NCBI RefSeq assembly: GCF_004379255.2
Contig: NC_056050.1
Location: forward strand, 12,027,410 to 12,091,409
Origin: Salvia splendens
Taxonomy: Eukaryota > Streptophyta > Magnoliopsida > Lamiales > Lamiaceae
Reading direction: 5' to 3'
Length of the DNA: 64,000 nt
Shown here: positions 1-11,079 of the stretch, piece after piece
Position numbering within the stretch: position 1 is the first letter of the stretch
How the letters are laid out: each line of letters opens with the position of its first letter
Notes under the pieces: generated by a model
Told to the model about the DNA's origin: nothing
The model's input: the letters and a program-made list of their open reading frames with translations, nothing else
Database searches by the model: none
Translations under genes and position numbers: made by a program

Positions 1-204
1 TGATTCGGGTGGTGACTCTGGATCTTCGCGTCCTGACGACGTCCAAGATTCGTCGCTAGTAGATTCACTCGGAAACGGATCTCCCGTGGTGAACCCTGAT
101 CTGGTGGTCACAGTAGTGACTGTATCCTTAATCCGCCTGTTAAACTGGTCGTGCTTCCACCCAGATGAGTTGCTCCAGTAGGTAGATCTTGAGCCTCTGC
201 TCAT
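1..204 (-). CDS. Start of a gag-like ORF of an Athila-type Ty3 retrotransposon (partial)
   Basis: An ATG on the minus strand at 204-202 opens a frame with no stop for 68 codons to the window edge. The visible peptide is Ser/Thr/Arg-rich (it begins MSRGSRSTYW) and shows no conserved domain. It lies about 85 nt downstream, on the minus strand, of a tRNA-Asp-type primer-binding site, which is where the first ORF of an Athila-like element starts. The assignment as gag N-terminus rests on this position, not on a recognised motif. The rest of the gene is outside the window, so integrity cannot be judged. Confidence 0.45.
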   Translation of the reverse strand, partial: MSRGSRSTYWSNSSGWKHDQFNRRIKDTVTTVTTRSGFTTGDPFPSESTSDESWTSSGREDPESPPES

Positions 205-288
205 AAACTACAAATAAAAGAGAGAGAAAATAAATCAAAACTATTTACACCACAGGCTCTGAACACTACCACAAAGCACGCCATCCAT

Positions 289-305
289 CCCCGGCAACGG
301 CGCCA
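289..305 (-). other. Primer-binding site, tRNA-Asp type
   Basis: The minus strand reads TGGCGCCGTTGCCGGGG, the primer-binding sequence typical of Athila and related Ty3 elements that use tRNA-Asp. It lies 9 nt beyond a CA dinucleotide that I take as the LTR end. It sets the polarity: the element body continues leftwards out of the window. Confidence 0.75.
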
Positions 306-314
306 TTTGAAGGT

Positions 315-1842
315 TGTCGCCCGCGAGTACTCGCTAAGATATGACTCGGAGCGGAGTGAGCAAGTGTGCACAGAGAAAGTTAATGCAGATACTCGGTCAA
401 GACTCCGCGCTTCTTAAATCCACTGGATCACTAGGTCCAGGAACTCAAGGAACACAGAGTGTTTCTGTCGTTGGACACACTCAACTCCCTTTCAACAATT
501 AAATCCCTCAACCCAAATACTATGGATTAGTATAGGGAAGCGGGGTCGATCCCACGAAGATGGATTCGTGAAGTAGTGCTAGAGACTCTGGAAACAAGCG
601 GTTGCTGCCACGCAAAGGGTTGAGAATTTTACCTAACTCTAGTCCTAGGCACGAAATGTAAATGCTAGACCTAGGAAACTGTAAACACACTGACAACAAA
701 CATCGTCATGATCGCGAGGTATTAAAATTCACTTCCTAGACAATGTAAACGATTCACAAATTAAGACCAGACAGAGAGAATAAAAGCAGTGGGGACCACG
801 ACTCCAAATATAGCAAGTACGGTAAAAGCTGCAAACAACCAACTCATGCCCTAACTAACAACGACATACATTTCCCTAACCGACTCAAGTACGTAAATCG
901 AGAAAACAGAGCACGTACCTAGATTCAAACAGAATATAGAAATCAGGACGCCGGAAACTTGCTACGAATCGGAAATACATCAGATCGACATAAACTAGGC
1001 GAAGCGAAATGAAAACACGTAAACTAGGCATGAAATTAAATCAACACTGCTCAGATTCACGTTGAGAGCTCAATCCACTCCGGATCCAAGCCACCTGAAC
1101 TCAACAACCATCAAAATCAACTCCATAACTCCAATTCTTACAGATCTGCTCCGATCAACTCCGAATTCCAACAATCACAGACAATCCTACAATATCAGCA
1201 AGACAAAACCCCGATTCATCCACAAACAAACTCCATTCTCCCAGATCCAACCACGAACCTGCAATAATCCGCGAAAACAACCAACTCCAACAATTCCAAC
1301 TCCAGAATTCAAGTAAACACAATCAACATAAGCGAAAACGAAACTTGCATTAAGATAAGAGAAATATTCAGCAAAGTACGAAATGGAAATTAAATTGTTT
1401 CTTCGCCCCATAGAAGGACGGTGTTACAACCCAATCGAGAACGTGAGAAAGCTAGATGTGAACCCAAGGTGCGTCACCCTGAATCTCCCCTCAGAAAAGA
1501 ACCCAAGTGTGTGAAAAGTGAACTAAGTTACAAGCTGTTAGCGAGGCCTCCAACCGAGAAGGTCCCTCCAGCTTGCATGCTTCTTCCTTTTATAGATGCG
1601 GACATAGACTTCTAGAGTCTTCGAAGAAATCCCTATTCTACCCTTCAACTCTGAGGCTTCCTCCATCAAGCAATTCTCTTCATAATGTCCACTCTTTCGC
1701 CAGTTTCCTAGGACCATGCAAGCGTCCTCTTCCTTTCCTGGATCTAGTGAAAACCTTCACACACCTGGCTTTAAACATGCGTTAGACCCATCGTTTTCAT
1801 GAAATAAAATCCCTAGACCGATGCATGAAATTGGCCTTATCA
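315..1842 (-). repeat. LTR of an Athila-like element
   Basis: On the minus strand the LTR is read from TGATAAGG at 1842 to ...GACA at 315, just before the tRNA-Asp primer site. Immediately upstream is the sequence GGACAAGCATGGTTTAAG followed by a purine-rich stretch, the usual context before the LTR in plant Ty3 elements of the Athila/Tat group. A TATA box (minus TATAAAAG, about 1594-1587) lies roughly 250 nt inside. Length would be about 1.53 kb, reasonable for Athila. No second LTR is in the window, so both boundaries are inferred from motifs only. Short ORFs in here are not credible genes. Confidence 0.55.
1587..1594 (-). promoter_or_regulatory. Probable LTR TATA box
   Basis: The minus strand reads TATAAAAG about 250 nt downstream of the inferred LTR start, the expected place for the U3 promoter. 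There is no other support. Confidence 0.4.
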
Positions 1843-2427
1843 AACTGCTCACACTTAAACCATGCTTGTCCTCAAGTATGAAAGACAAGAAAAGAAATAA
1901 GGCGAATTTGAAGGCACGGTCCCCAAGTACGACTCTACAAAACAACAACAGACTCCTAGGCCTAGACAACTAACAGACTCAAAAAGAAAACATCACAAAA
2001 ACAAAAAACAACAAACATAACAGATAAACATGAACTAGTTTCAACTTTTAGGCGACCTTCCCAACAAGCTTAAGTTCAATCCGATCGTCTGCAGTCTTCA
2101 AATCCTCCCCCTTCCTTCTTCTATCTAAACGGTCTGTCAGTTCGTCAAGATACCCTTTTGATTTCCCAGCGGTTAGGTTCGCTCGATCGCTCATTCCTCA
2201 CCAGGGATGTTAGGATCAACACGCTCCACAGTTAAAGTTATACCACTGATGCGTTGGGTTATGAGAGTTTCCCCTTTCTATCATTTCCTTCCCCCCATTT
2301 TTTTCCTGGGTCAGGTAATATTTTCTTCCTGCCCTTAGGTAGTTAATCTTCTTTTTCCTCTTTTTATTTTCCCCCGGACTTCGTCCGGCTTATACCTCCG
2401 TTTTCTTCCCCCCCCCCCTTTTTTTTC

Positions 2428-2485
<58 letters not shown>

Positions 2486-3257
2486 TCAATATACTCCTCC
2501 CCTGGACTTCGTCCAGCTTATACCTCCATAACCCATTTTTTCTCCTTCATACTCTACTCCCTAAGCATCAAGTGGTAGCCCATTTTACATGTTAGCACAA
2601 AAGGTGTTTAGGCTTACAACTCACTCTTATAGTAGGGTTGCACAGCTAGGTTATCTAAGGTTTTTCCATCATCCTAACTTCATTCAGACCGCTTTTAGTT
2701 TATTAAGGAAGAAGGTGTCAAAGTTGACATGCATTCTCTCTTTAATCGCTCTCACTAAGGGAAACTTGCCTTATTATCTTGCTAGCTCATGCGAAACACA
2801 CATCCTAAAGACTCTAAAACAGAAAAACAGACACCATACTTACTCCCCCCCGCCCTCTTCACTCAAGCTTGTCCCCAAGCCATCCTAGTAAAGGGGGAAA
2901 AGGAAGTAAGAACAGCAGACAAAAACATGAAACAAAAACAAACAAGGCGCACAAACAAAACAAACTTCTCACACTTAGACCGAACATCAGGCTAAGTGGG
3001 AGAAGGCACATCATACAAAACAAAGAGATGCAAGACAAAACAACCCCTTCCCACACATAGACCAAAAATCAGGCTAAGTGTAGGAGGGTATAGCACATAT
3101 ATACAAAACAAAGCATGCTGGCACATAAAAACACAAACGCAAGAAAAACGAAAAGTAAAAAAAAATAGAAAAGTAAAGGTTACTTGGTTTGGGAGATTAA
3201 TTCGGGGTCTGGCCCCCTCGGGAGCCAGACTTGGGCGGCACGGTCTGTTGGGTCTCT
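1843..3257 (-). other. Non-coding 3' zone of the upstream Athila-like element
   Basis: This is the stretch between the broken ORF (5792-3258) and the LTR. It is pyrimidine-rich on the plus strand. It holds two polypurine/GGACAAGC-type pre-LTR motifs on the minus strand (about 1880-1843 and 2880-2836), an (AT)n run, two copies of a small palindrome GGACTTCGTCC about 120 bp apart, and two imperfect copies of an 80-bp segment (2970-3090). I see no convincing gene. The second pre-LTR motif may be a duplicated or relict polypurine tract. Confidence 0.45.
2430..2481. repeat. (AT)n microsatellite
   Basis: About 26 uninterrupted AT dinucleotides follow a C12 and a T8 homopolymer. This is a simple repeat prone to length change and assembly error. 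Confidence 0.97.
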
Positions 3258-5792
3258 TTAGCTTTCTTTCTTGCCGGTCATTCCCGCTTCTCTGTCCTTT
3301 CTTCTGTCTGTCCGGGTACGGTCTTCTTCAGGGTCATGGATTTGAGGATTGATTTCACAATCACGGGCTTGCTGGTAGACGAGGCGGTTAGAGGTTTTGT
3401 CGGCTGGGAAAGCTTTTGAAGAGATAAACTTCCCCGCCCCGGCGATTCCGAAGTGCTTCTGAAGCAACTCTGGTGCGTCTGGGAACTTCCTATTAAACCA
3501 TTTTGTCATCATCATCATTAGTGCGACGGCCTCCGTCATCTTCTCAGTAGACTTGGCCGATGTAGCCACTAGATCGGAAACACGCCCTTTAAGGGCGATC
3601 TCTTCCCTAACTTGCCCAACTTCCATCCGCACGTTGTGTACTTCCGTTCTTACTCCCGTGACCTCCTTCCGTACTCTCTCACTTTCAGCACTGTCCTTTC
3701 CTTTGCCCCGTATGGCCACGATCTCTTCTCTCACCATTTTAATTTTTGATCTCATCCATCCGACTTCCTTCCTCATTACTTCCACTTCCACGACTGACTG
3801 TCTGGCTCCATCCACATCAGCAACTTCCTTCACTCCCGCCACCTCTTGCTCTTGTTTGATCTGGGCTTCCGACTTACCAACTTCATAGAAACAGACGTCC
3901 TTCCCGTGCGTGATTAGCAACCCCTTGTTAAAGAAGTAATCCATGTTGAAAACTTCTGGGGGTAGACACATCTTCACTTCTCAGCAGGACTTGTGGATTT
4001 TCATAAACACATTCCGCTGTAGATACGCCCCAAGAAGATGGCATGTGTATAGATGCCGGGAAGGGTTGGCAGTTACTTGGTGGCAGGCTTGAGCTAACCA
4101 GTAACCCAAGTGGACACGCACTCCCGTGGCCATGCACCAGGTGAAGTACAAGTCGGGGGTCGTCAATGCGTTGTTGGCCGTGCCCATCAGATTGTAGCTA
4201 ATGAAGGTTTGGGCGAACCTCAGGACCCTGTCCTCGATGTGGTGAGCCTTCGAAAAGCTAGTTTTAAAGTGACCCACCCTCGGGTGAGTCAAGAATTCCC
4301 ATGCGCTCTGCGCTTTGAAGCCTGGTGTGAACTTTGGTGGGCCAACCATTCTCTCGTTCCATAATCCTTCGTCATCTTCTGTACGCGTTAGCAGACCCAT
4401 TCGTAAAGTCCAGTCACGGATGCTCATCACATGCTCTTCATTGAAAAGCCGGAAGTTGATGGAATCGGCATCCAAGTCAGTGGTGGATTTAAACCGAAAA
4501 GTCGAGAAAAATTCCTGGGCCAAGTCTATCAGAACCTCAAGGGTGCTATGTTTTAGCAACCAGTCAAAGCCGATTGCCTCTATATACCTATGAAATTCAT
4601 CGTTACTCGAGATCTCCTTTAGTTCCGCCGATTCATACATCTTCCCGGACTTAGCAACCTTTCCTAAACCACTCTTCTCCGTGTATATTGCTGTGCGTTT
4701 TGGATCCGCGAACTTCCTCATCTCGTTCAGCAGCTCTCTAGTAATCTAGATTTCTTTCGGCTCAAAGTTGAGCTCCACCTCTTGTTCTTCGTCGTAGTCA
4801 CTGGACTCAGCAGCGTACGGTACTTTAGCAGGTGGAGTGAGAGAGTGTTCAACGGTCTTTCCTTTTGCTTTCTTGATCAAGGAAGGAGCAATCTGTTTTC
4901 CTTTCCTCTTTCTATCCACCGCCTGGCGGCGCTCCTCATTGTCACTCTCCTCATCGTTAAGACTAGGAGAGATTACCTGCTGGACGGTTTCATCTATCTC
5001 ATCAAGTAGGCTCCGGCGAGCTTGCCTCCTTGCTTCCCTTGCGTTAACCGGCGAATCGGTCCCTTCGGGGACATCAGTCAGGTCCACTATTAAATTCATC
5101 CCGTCGCCGACGGGTTCCTGTACATTTCCAAAGACGAGGGCTTCTCCCTCTTCACGCAGTAAAGGGGTTGCCCCAGTGATGTAAATAGGGGTTTCTGTCC
5201 CCTCCAAACCATCTCTATCGTGGGCTTTGGCACCCACCGCTTGTACAGGGGTTTCCCCCTTACTAACGTTTTCTTGGGCGTCATCGCCCTTTGGAACATC
5301 ATCACCAATAACAGGGGTTTCCCCCTCAACAAACTCCTCCAAAACAGGGGTTTCCCCCTCTGTACGACTAACAGTAACAGCAGAAAGATCCACACCCTCA
5401 GATTCAGGTAGGGATTCTCTCTCAACAAAATCCACAGCGGTAAACACAAGATTCACCTCTTCAGAAACGTCAACCACGTTACCTTTTACCTCTAAAACAG
5501 GGATTTCCCCCTCAGTGACATAACCTAACCTGGGTTCACTTACGGCCAACAATTCCAACCCCGCGGTCAGATCTGCTTCTTCTTCACGAGTTTCCGCGGC
5601 AGTGGTTTCTTGAACGGCAGTAGTGATTTCTGGAACTGCCTCCGGCTCAGCGGTGGCTTCTTGAACTGTCTCTGGTGGCGGTGTGGTGGATGTTGAAACG
5701 GCTAGTACGGTTTTCCCCATCATAGATGCGAACATGGCGAATGCCTCCATAGCTTTTTCTGGCCCCCCAAATTTTTGTAGTAGATCAGCCAT
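3258..5792 (-). pseudogene. Athila-type ORF ('putative plant transposon protein' domain) with two in-frame stops
   Basis: Three adjoining minus-strand segments (5792-4746, 4721-3981, 3977-3258) lie in one reading frame, separated by TAG at 4748-4746 and TGA at 3983-3981. Together they span about 845 codons. The N-terminal 350 residues are acidic and low-complexity, with a recurring (E/K)GETPV motif. The middle 245 residues (FDWLLKHSTLEVLIDLAQEF, then FKTSFSKAHHIEDRVLRFAQ, then LGYWLAQACHQ) resemble the Athila ORF1 / putative plant transposon domain. The C-terminal part is a heptad-like coiled coil (repeats of VRxEVxxVRxE). The frame stays open about 18 codons upstream of the ATG. Satellite begins about 60 bp beyond, so the element is cut there. 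The stops could come from C-to-T change at CAG and CGA codons, as expected for methylated transposons. The exact ORF type within the element is uncertain. Confidence 0.6.
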
Positions 5793-5904
5793 GAATGCCG
5801 CCGCGTTAGAATCGGTGGAACTCGAAGTGTTTCCGGTATTCTGTTATCCATGAAGAATTCTGTAGAAATTTTGACAAAAACTTGGACAGAAATTTTCTTG
5901 GATT

Positions 5905-8900
5905 AGTGTATAGTGTTTATTTTGTGTATAATGTTTTTATATTTTGTATTTTGTGCATTATGTGTAGTGTGTGTAGGATGTGTATGTGTGTGTATTTTGT
6001 GTTGTATGCAGTGTTAGTGTGCGTATATAGTACTCCTTTCATCCCATGATAAGCGAGGCGTTTCTTTTTCGCACTCCTTTTGAGAAAATAATATAAAATG
6101 ATTAGAATGGAAAAAAATTAAAGAAAAAGATAGAATAATGTAGATAAGAGTCGTATCTACATTATTCCTATTTTAACTTTAATATTTCTCTACTTTAACT
6201 ATTTTAAATTATTTTGTGTTGTGAACAGTGTTTGTATTTTGTGTATGTTGAGCGTATTTAGTATATAATATATGTCCAGCACAAATATTTTCCGTATATT
6301 GTGTTTATGTGTGTTTTATAAGTATTTTCTGTTGTATAGTGTGTGCTCTTTTTGTATGTTAGGTGGATGTATTTAGTATGTGTAGTTTGTGTGTAGTGTG
6401 TGTTACGTGTTTTGTGTATATTTTGTGTATTTTTACGTGTTTATAGTTTGTTTAGTGTGTAATTTGTGTGTTTTGTGTAGAACATGTGCATTGTGTATAT
6501 TGTGTAATATGTGATGTATGTGTATTTTTCCTACGTGTATTTATTGTTTATAGTGTGTGCGGTGTGTGTATTGTAGATATATTTTGTGTATAGTGTTGTA
6601 GTGTAATGTTTGTATTGTGTGTATTGTGTGCAATGAATATAATGTGTAGTGTGTGAATTATGTGTATTTTGTGCTTAAAGTGTGCATCGTGTGTATTTTG
6701 TGTACAGTATGTGTATATGTGTAGGTATATAATGTGTGTATTTTATGAAAAGTGTGTGTTGTGTGAGTGAACTACGTGTTGCGTATGTAGCATGTGTTTG
6801 TTGTGCTAGTATTTAGAGTATATGTGTGTGTAATTGGTATATTTTGCGTCTGTAATATGTGTATTTTACCTACGTGTGTATTTTTGTTCATAGTATTGTG
6901 ATGTGTGTACTGTACTGTGGATAGTGCGTGTAGCGCAATGTTTGTATTTTGTGTAGTTTGTGTATTGTGTGAATTGTATGTAGTATGTAGTGTGTAGTGT
7001 ATTTGTATTTTGTATATAATGTGTGCACTGTGTGTATTTTGTGTACTACATGTGTATGTGTGTGTATTTTGATTATAATGTATGTGTATTGTGTATAGTG
7101 TGTATTTTGTGTACAATATGTGTATGTGTGTATTTTGTTTATAATTTGTGTATAGTGTGTATTTTGTGTACAATATATTTTGTAGTATATAAAGTTAGAG
7201 TGTTTATAAGGTGTGCAGTGTGTATTTTCCAGACATGTGTGTATTTTATGTACAAGGTTTGTTTTATGTAGTTTGTGCAGTGTGTGTATTTTCTATATGT
7301 ACGTGTTTCGTGCATGTATTTTTTGTATATTGAGTGCTATTTGTTTATAGAGCGTGTGCAACGTGTGTATTGGTTTTATACTGTGTATTTTACGTGTAGT
7401 GTAATATGCGTGTGTAGCGTATTGTGTTTATTTTGTGTATAGTGTGTTTAAATTTTGTGTTTTGTGCATTATGTGTAGTATGTGTAGGATGTGTATGTGT
7501 GTGTATTTTGTGAGGTGTCCAATGTTTATATTTAGTGTATGTTGTGCGTATTTAGTATATAATATATGTCCAGCACAAATATTTTCCGTATATTGTGTTT
7601 ATAGTGTGTTTTATAAGTATATTCTGTTGTATAGTGAGTGCTCTTTTTGTATGTTTGGTGCATGTATTTAGTATGTGTAGTTTGTGTGTAGTGTGTGCTA
7701 CGTGTTTTGTGTATATTTTGTGTATTATTACGTATTTATAGTTTATTTAGTGTGTAAGTTGTGTGTTTTGTGTAGAACTTGTGCAGTGTGTATATTGTGT
7801 AATATGTGATGTATGTGTATTTTTCCTACGTGTATTTATTGTTTATAGTGTGTGTGCGGTGTGTGTATTGTAGATATATTTTGTCTATAGTGTTGTAGCG
7901 TAATGTTTGAATTTTGTGTATTGTGTATATTGTGTGCAATGTGTAGTGTGTGAATTATGTGTATTTTGTGCTTAAAGTGTGCATTATGTGTATTTTGTGT
8001 ACAGTATGTGTATATGTATAGGTATATAATGTGTGTATTTTATGAAAAGTGTGTGTTGTGTGAGTGAACTGCGTGTTGCGTATGTAGCATGTTTTTGCTG
8101 TGCTAGTATTTAGTGTATATGTATGTGTAATTGGTATTTTTTTGCGTCTATAATATGTGTATTTTACCTACGTGTGTATTTTTTGTTCATAGTATTGTGA
8201 AGTGTGTATTGTATTGTGGATAGTGCGTGTAGCGCAATGTTTGTATTTTGTGTAGTTTGTGTATTGTGTGAATTGTATGTAGTGTGGAATGTATTTGTAT
8301 TTTCTATATAATGTGTGTATTGTGTGTATTTTGTGTACTATATGTGTATGTGTGTGTATTTTGATTATAATGTGTGTGTATTGTTTATAGTGTGTAATTT
8401 GTATACAATATGTGTATGTGTGTATTTTGATTATAATTTGTGTATAGTGTGTATTTTGTGTACAATATATTTTGTAGTATATAAGGTTAGTGTGTTTATA
8501 AGGTGTGCAGTGTGTATTTTATGTAAAAGGTGTGTTTTATGTAGTTTGTGCAGTGTGTGTATTTTGTATATGTGCGTGTTTTGTACATGTATTTTTTGTA
8601 TATCGTGTGCTATTTGTTTATATAGCGTGTGCTACGTGTGTATTGGTTTTATACTGTGTATTTTATGTCTAGTGTACAATGCGTGTGCAGCGTATTGTGT
8701 TTATTTTGTGTATAGTGTGTTTAAATTTTGTGTTTTGTGCATTATGTGTAGTGTGTGTAGGATATGTATGTGTGTGTATTTTGTGAGGTGTCCAATGTTT
8801 ATATTTTGTGTATGTTGTGCGTATTTAGTATATAATATATGTCCAGCACAAATATTTTCCGTATATTGTGTTTATATTATAAGTATTTTCTTTTATATAG

Positions 8901-9021
8901 TGTGTGCTCTTTTTGTATGTTTGGTGCATGTATTTAGCATGTGTATTTTATGTGTAGTGTACTATGCGTGTGTAGCGTATTGTGCTTATTTTGTGTATAG
9001 TGCGTTTAAATTATGTGTTTT
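5905..9021 (+). repeat. GT-rich minisatellite array, block 1
   Basis: The plus strand is almost entirely built of short words such as GTGTATTTTGTGTA, TAGTGTGTGT and ATAATGTGTG, with very little C. Longer landmarks (for example TGTGTTTAAATTTTG at about 7443 and 8715, or TATATGTCCAGCAC) recur about 1.27-1.29 kb apart, so the block has a kilobase-scale unit over the small words. ORFs of 60-285 codons on both strands are Cys/Val/Tyr- or Thr/His/Ile-rich artefacts of this composition. The block starts at the truncated Athila-like element and ends in unrelated AT-rich DNA near 9021. Confidence 0.9.
6031..6214 (+). mobile_element. Stowaway-like MITE fragment in the satellite
   Basis: The sequence begins TA-CTCCTTTCATCCCATGAT, close to the CTCCCTCCGTCCC terminus of Tc1/mariner-type Stowaway MITEs. 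It contains a near-perfect hairpin AATGTAGATAAG/CGTATCTACATT. No matching inverted terminus is seen at the other side, so it looks like one end plus interior. Its AT-rich composition differs sharply from the flanking GTGTAT sequence. Copies recur in the 2.7-kb units further right. Confidence 0.6.
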
Positions 9022-9546
9022 GTTTTTTATATTTAATGGGATAGTGATAGTATTATTTAAGTTCAACACCGACTTATTCGAATTCTTGGTTCCGTCACTG
9101 ACCTTGAGAAACCAAAAACAAGTTGAGGTCCATGAGTTGGAGCTTATTTTTAATGACTTAATAGTTGTTTAAACTTATAATATCAAACATACATAAAACA
9201 AAAAACAAGGCTATTTGAAATATTTTCGATATATGAAACTATACAAATATAGTCTATACAAGTATAATGTATAGTTAATGTGAACAATAATATGTAGGTA
9301 AATACATTTGAATTTGGACAAAATCAAATGCATATTTTAATATTCTATCCATCCATTGTAATAACAGTGTTTTATTTAAAATACTCTCATTTAAAAAAAT
9401 GATAATAAGCAATTAAAATGAATTATAATAAATAGTTAAAATAGAAGGTGTAAAATCACATTATTTTAAAATGATATCAAGGTTCAAAATGGGTGTCCTC
9501 TCAAACTCAACTTTGAGTCAATCAATTATGATTAATAAGGAATATA
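9022..9546. other. AT-rich non-satellite segment, no gene seen
   Basis: Unique-looking AT-rich DNA follows the satellite without a recognisable terminus. One composition-driven ORF runs from the satellite into it and stops at 9172. I find no domain, RNA gene or clear mobile-element end here. With 10832-11079 it flanks the hAT element and makes up a block of about 2 kb interrupting the satellite. Confidence 0.5.
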
Positions 9547-9554
9547 ATAATGGA

Positions 9555-10823
9555 TAGGGATGTCAATGTAACCCGAAGCTGCAGGCTGGCCCGAATAACC
9601 CGATAAAAATACAGGGTTAGGGTTGTAATTTCGCAGCCCGAATTTAAAATCAGGCCATTCGGGCTGACCCGTTCGGGTTGTCGGGTTAGCCGGGCTGACC
9701 CGTTCGGGTTACGGGTCGGCCAGTCGGGTTGAAGGCTTTTGTACAGCGAGCAGTTTTTGTAACGGTCATAACTTTCTCTACAAAGCTCCGATTGAGGCGT
9801 GCAATATATCCACGCGAAGCTCTTTCGAAGACGAAGAGAATGATAGAGGTTTATTAGACTTCAAAATCGCGAGAAACATTGACTCAAACAAGGCTGCTGC
9901 ACATCCACATATTTTGTGTACATTTTCTAATCAATTTTCTATCATTTCTCAACAAACATTTAAACATACCAAAATATAGAAATATAATCAAAATCATCCA
10001 AGACAACCCTCCAAAACCATGCAAAATCCAAATACGTCAACCGACTATATAAGATCACGAAAAAAATCACCATGTGGTTCATGGATTCATAAATACTCGT
10101 ATATAAAAGCTTTCTTTTAGTATATTTCCAATATAATAGTGCAAAGTGTTTTGACGCCGCTTCGTCATTGAATTATGCGTACTTTGATGATTCTTAAAAC
10201 AAAGATAAATTATTATTTGACTTATTTACAGCTGGAATAAATTAAATTTGACCAATCATAATTCAAGAAAACTTAGAGTTACTCCAATTAGCTAGCATCT
10301 TGATAATTCACTCTTTAACAATTCAAAATATTTTTGTTACATCTACTATGCACCTCTCACGTTATGAAATTTTTTTTTAATTTTCTACGAATTGATTTAT
10401 GTTTGAATTTTGAAACAAAGTGTTGATTTATGTTTTAAATACATAAACATAAACATACTATTGATAGATATTTTGTAAATAATTATGTAATGAATAAGTT
10501 ATTTAAATTTAAATAACTTAATCTTTTTTAAAAATATTAAAGAAAATTAAAAATATGTATTTCATTGTTGAATGATTAATTAAAAATATGTATATAATTA
10601 AAAAAATTAAAATACGTATTATTTTTTGAAAATATTAAAAGAATAAAAAATACGCATTGGCCCGAATAACCCGGTGGGTTAGCCCGAAACCCGAAGGGTT
10701 AGGGTTAGGGTCGAACTTTTATAACCTGAAAAAATCATAACCCGAATAGCCCATACCCGAATGGCTCGACAACCCGAACGGGTTGGCCCGAACCCGAACG
10801 GGTTGGACCGATTGACATCCCTA
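9555..10823. mobile_element. Non-autonomous hAT element with perfect TIRs and 8-bp TSD
   Basis: The ends are 13-bp perfect inverted repeats, TAGGGATGTCAAT and ATTGACATCCCTA. They are flanked by identical 8-bp direct repeats ATAATGGA at 9547-9554 and 10824-10831, the hallmark of hAT transposition. The subterminal regions are dense in CCCGAA/CGGGTT repeats, which in hAT elements serve as transposase-binding clusters. The 1,269-bp interior is AT-rich and holds no transposase ORF, so the element would need a transposase supplied in trans. A GGGTTAGGGTTAGGGT run near the right end is part of the subterminal repeats. Confidence 0.88.
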
Positions 10824-10831
10824 ATAATGGA

Positions 10832-11079
10832 CAACAAGGTAACTTAAGGGTTAATTTGATATCATTATGATTTTGAATAGATTTGCGAGCCAATTCGGAA
10901 AATAAACAAGATATGGTTTGCTAAACAAATATGAGACACTTAAAAACAAATACCTCTATCTGAAATCATCAAACAAAATAAAAGTAGAAAAAATTGATTA
11001 CAAAAATATATGAATGTTAAACACCCCGTTTAGTTATTCCATATAGTATGAATGTTAAATAAAAGAGAACCCGTTTAGC
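10832..11079. other. AT-rich segment between the hAT element and satellite block 2
   Basis: No gene is seen. Two imperfect copies of a unit beginning TATGAATGTTAAA and ending CCCGTTTAG lie just before the satellite resumes at about 11080. This could mark a local duplication at the junction. Confidence 0.4.

Noticed and set aside
3553..3888. Plus-strand Ser/Thr-rich ORF opposite the coiled coil
   Set aside because: Antisense shadow of the heptad repeats of the minus-strand retrotransposon ORF.
8315..9172. 285-codon ORF and many 60-166-codon ORFs in the satellite
   Set aside because: Cys/Val/Tyr/Phe- or His/Thr/Ile-only composition on both strands, recurring at the satellite period. Produced by GTGTAT words and low stop density, with no domain or constraint.
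10690..10715. Telomere-like GGGTTAGGGTTAGGGT
   Set aside because: Only two units, embedded in the CCCGAA/CGGGTT subterminal repeats of the hAT element.
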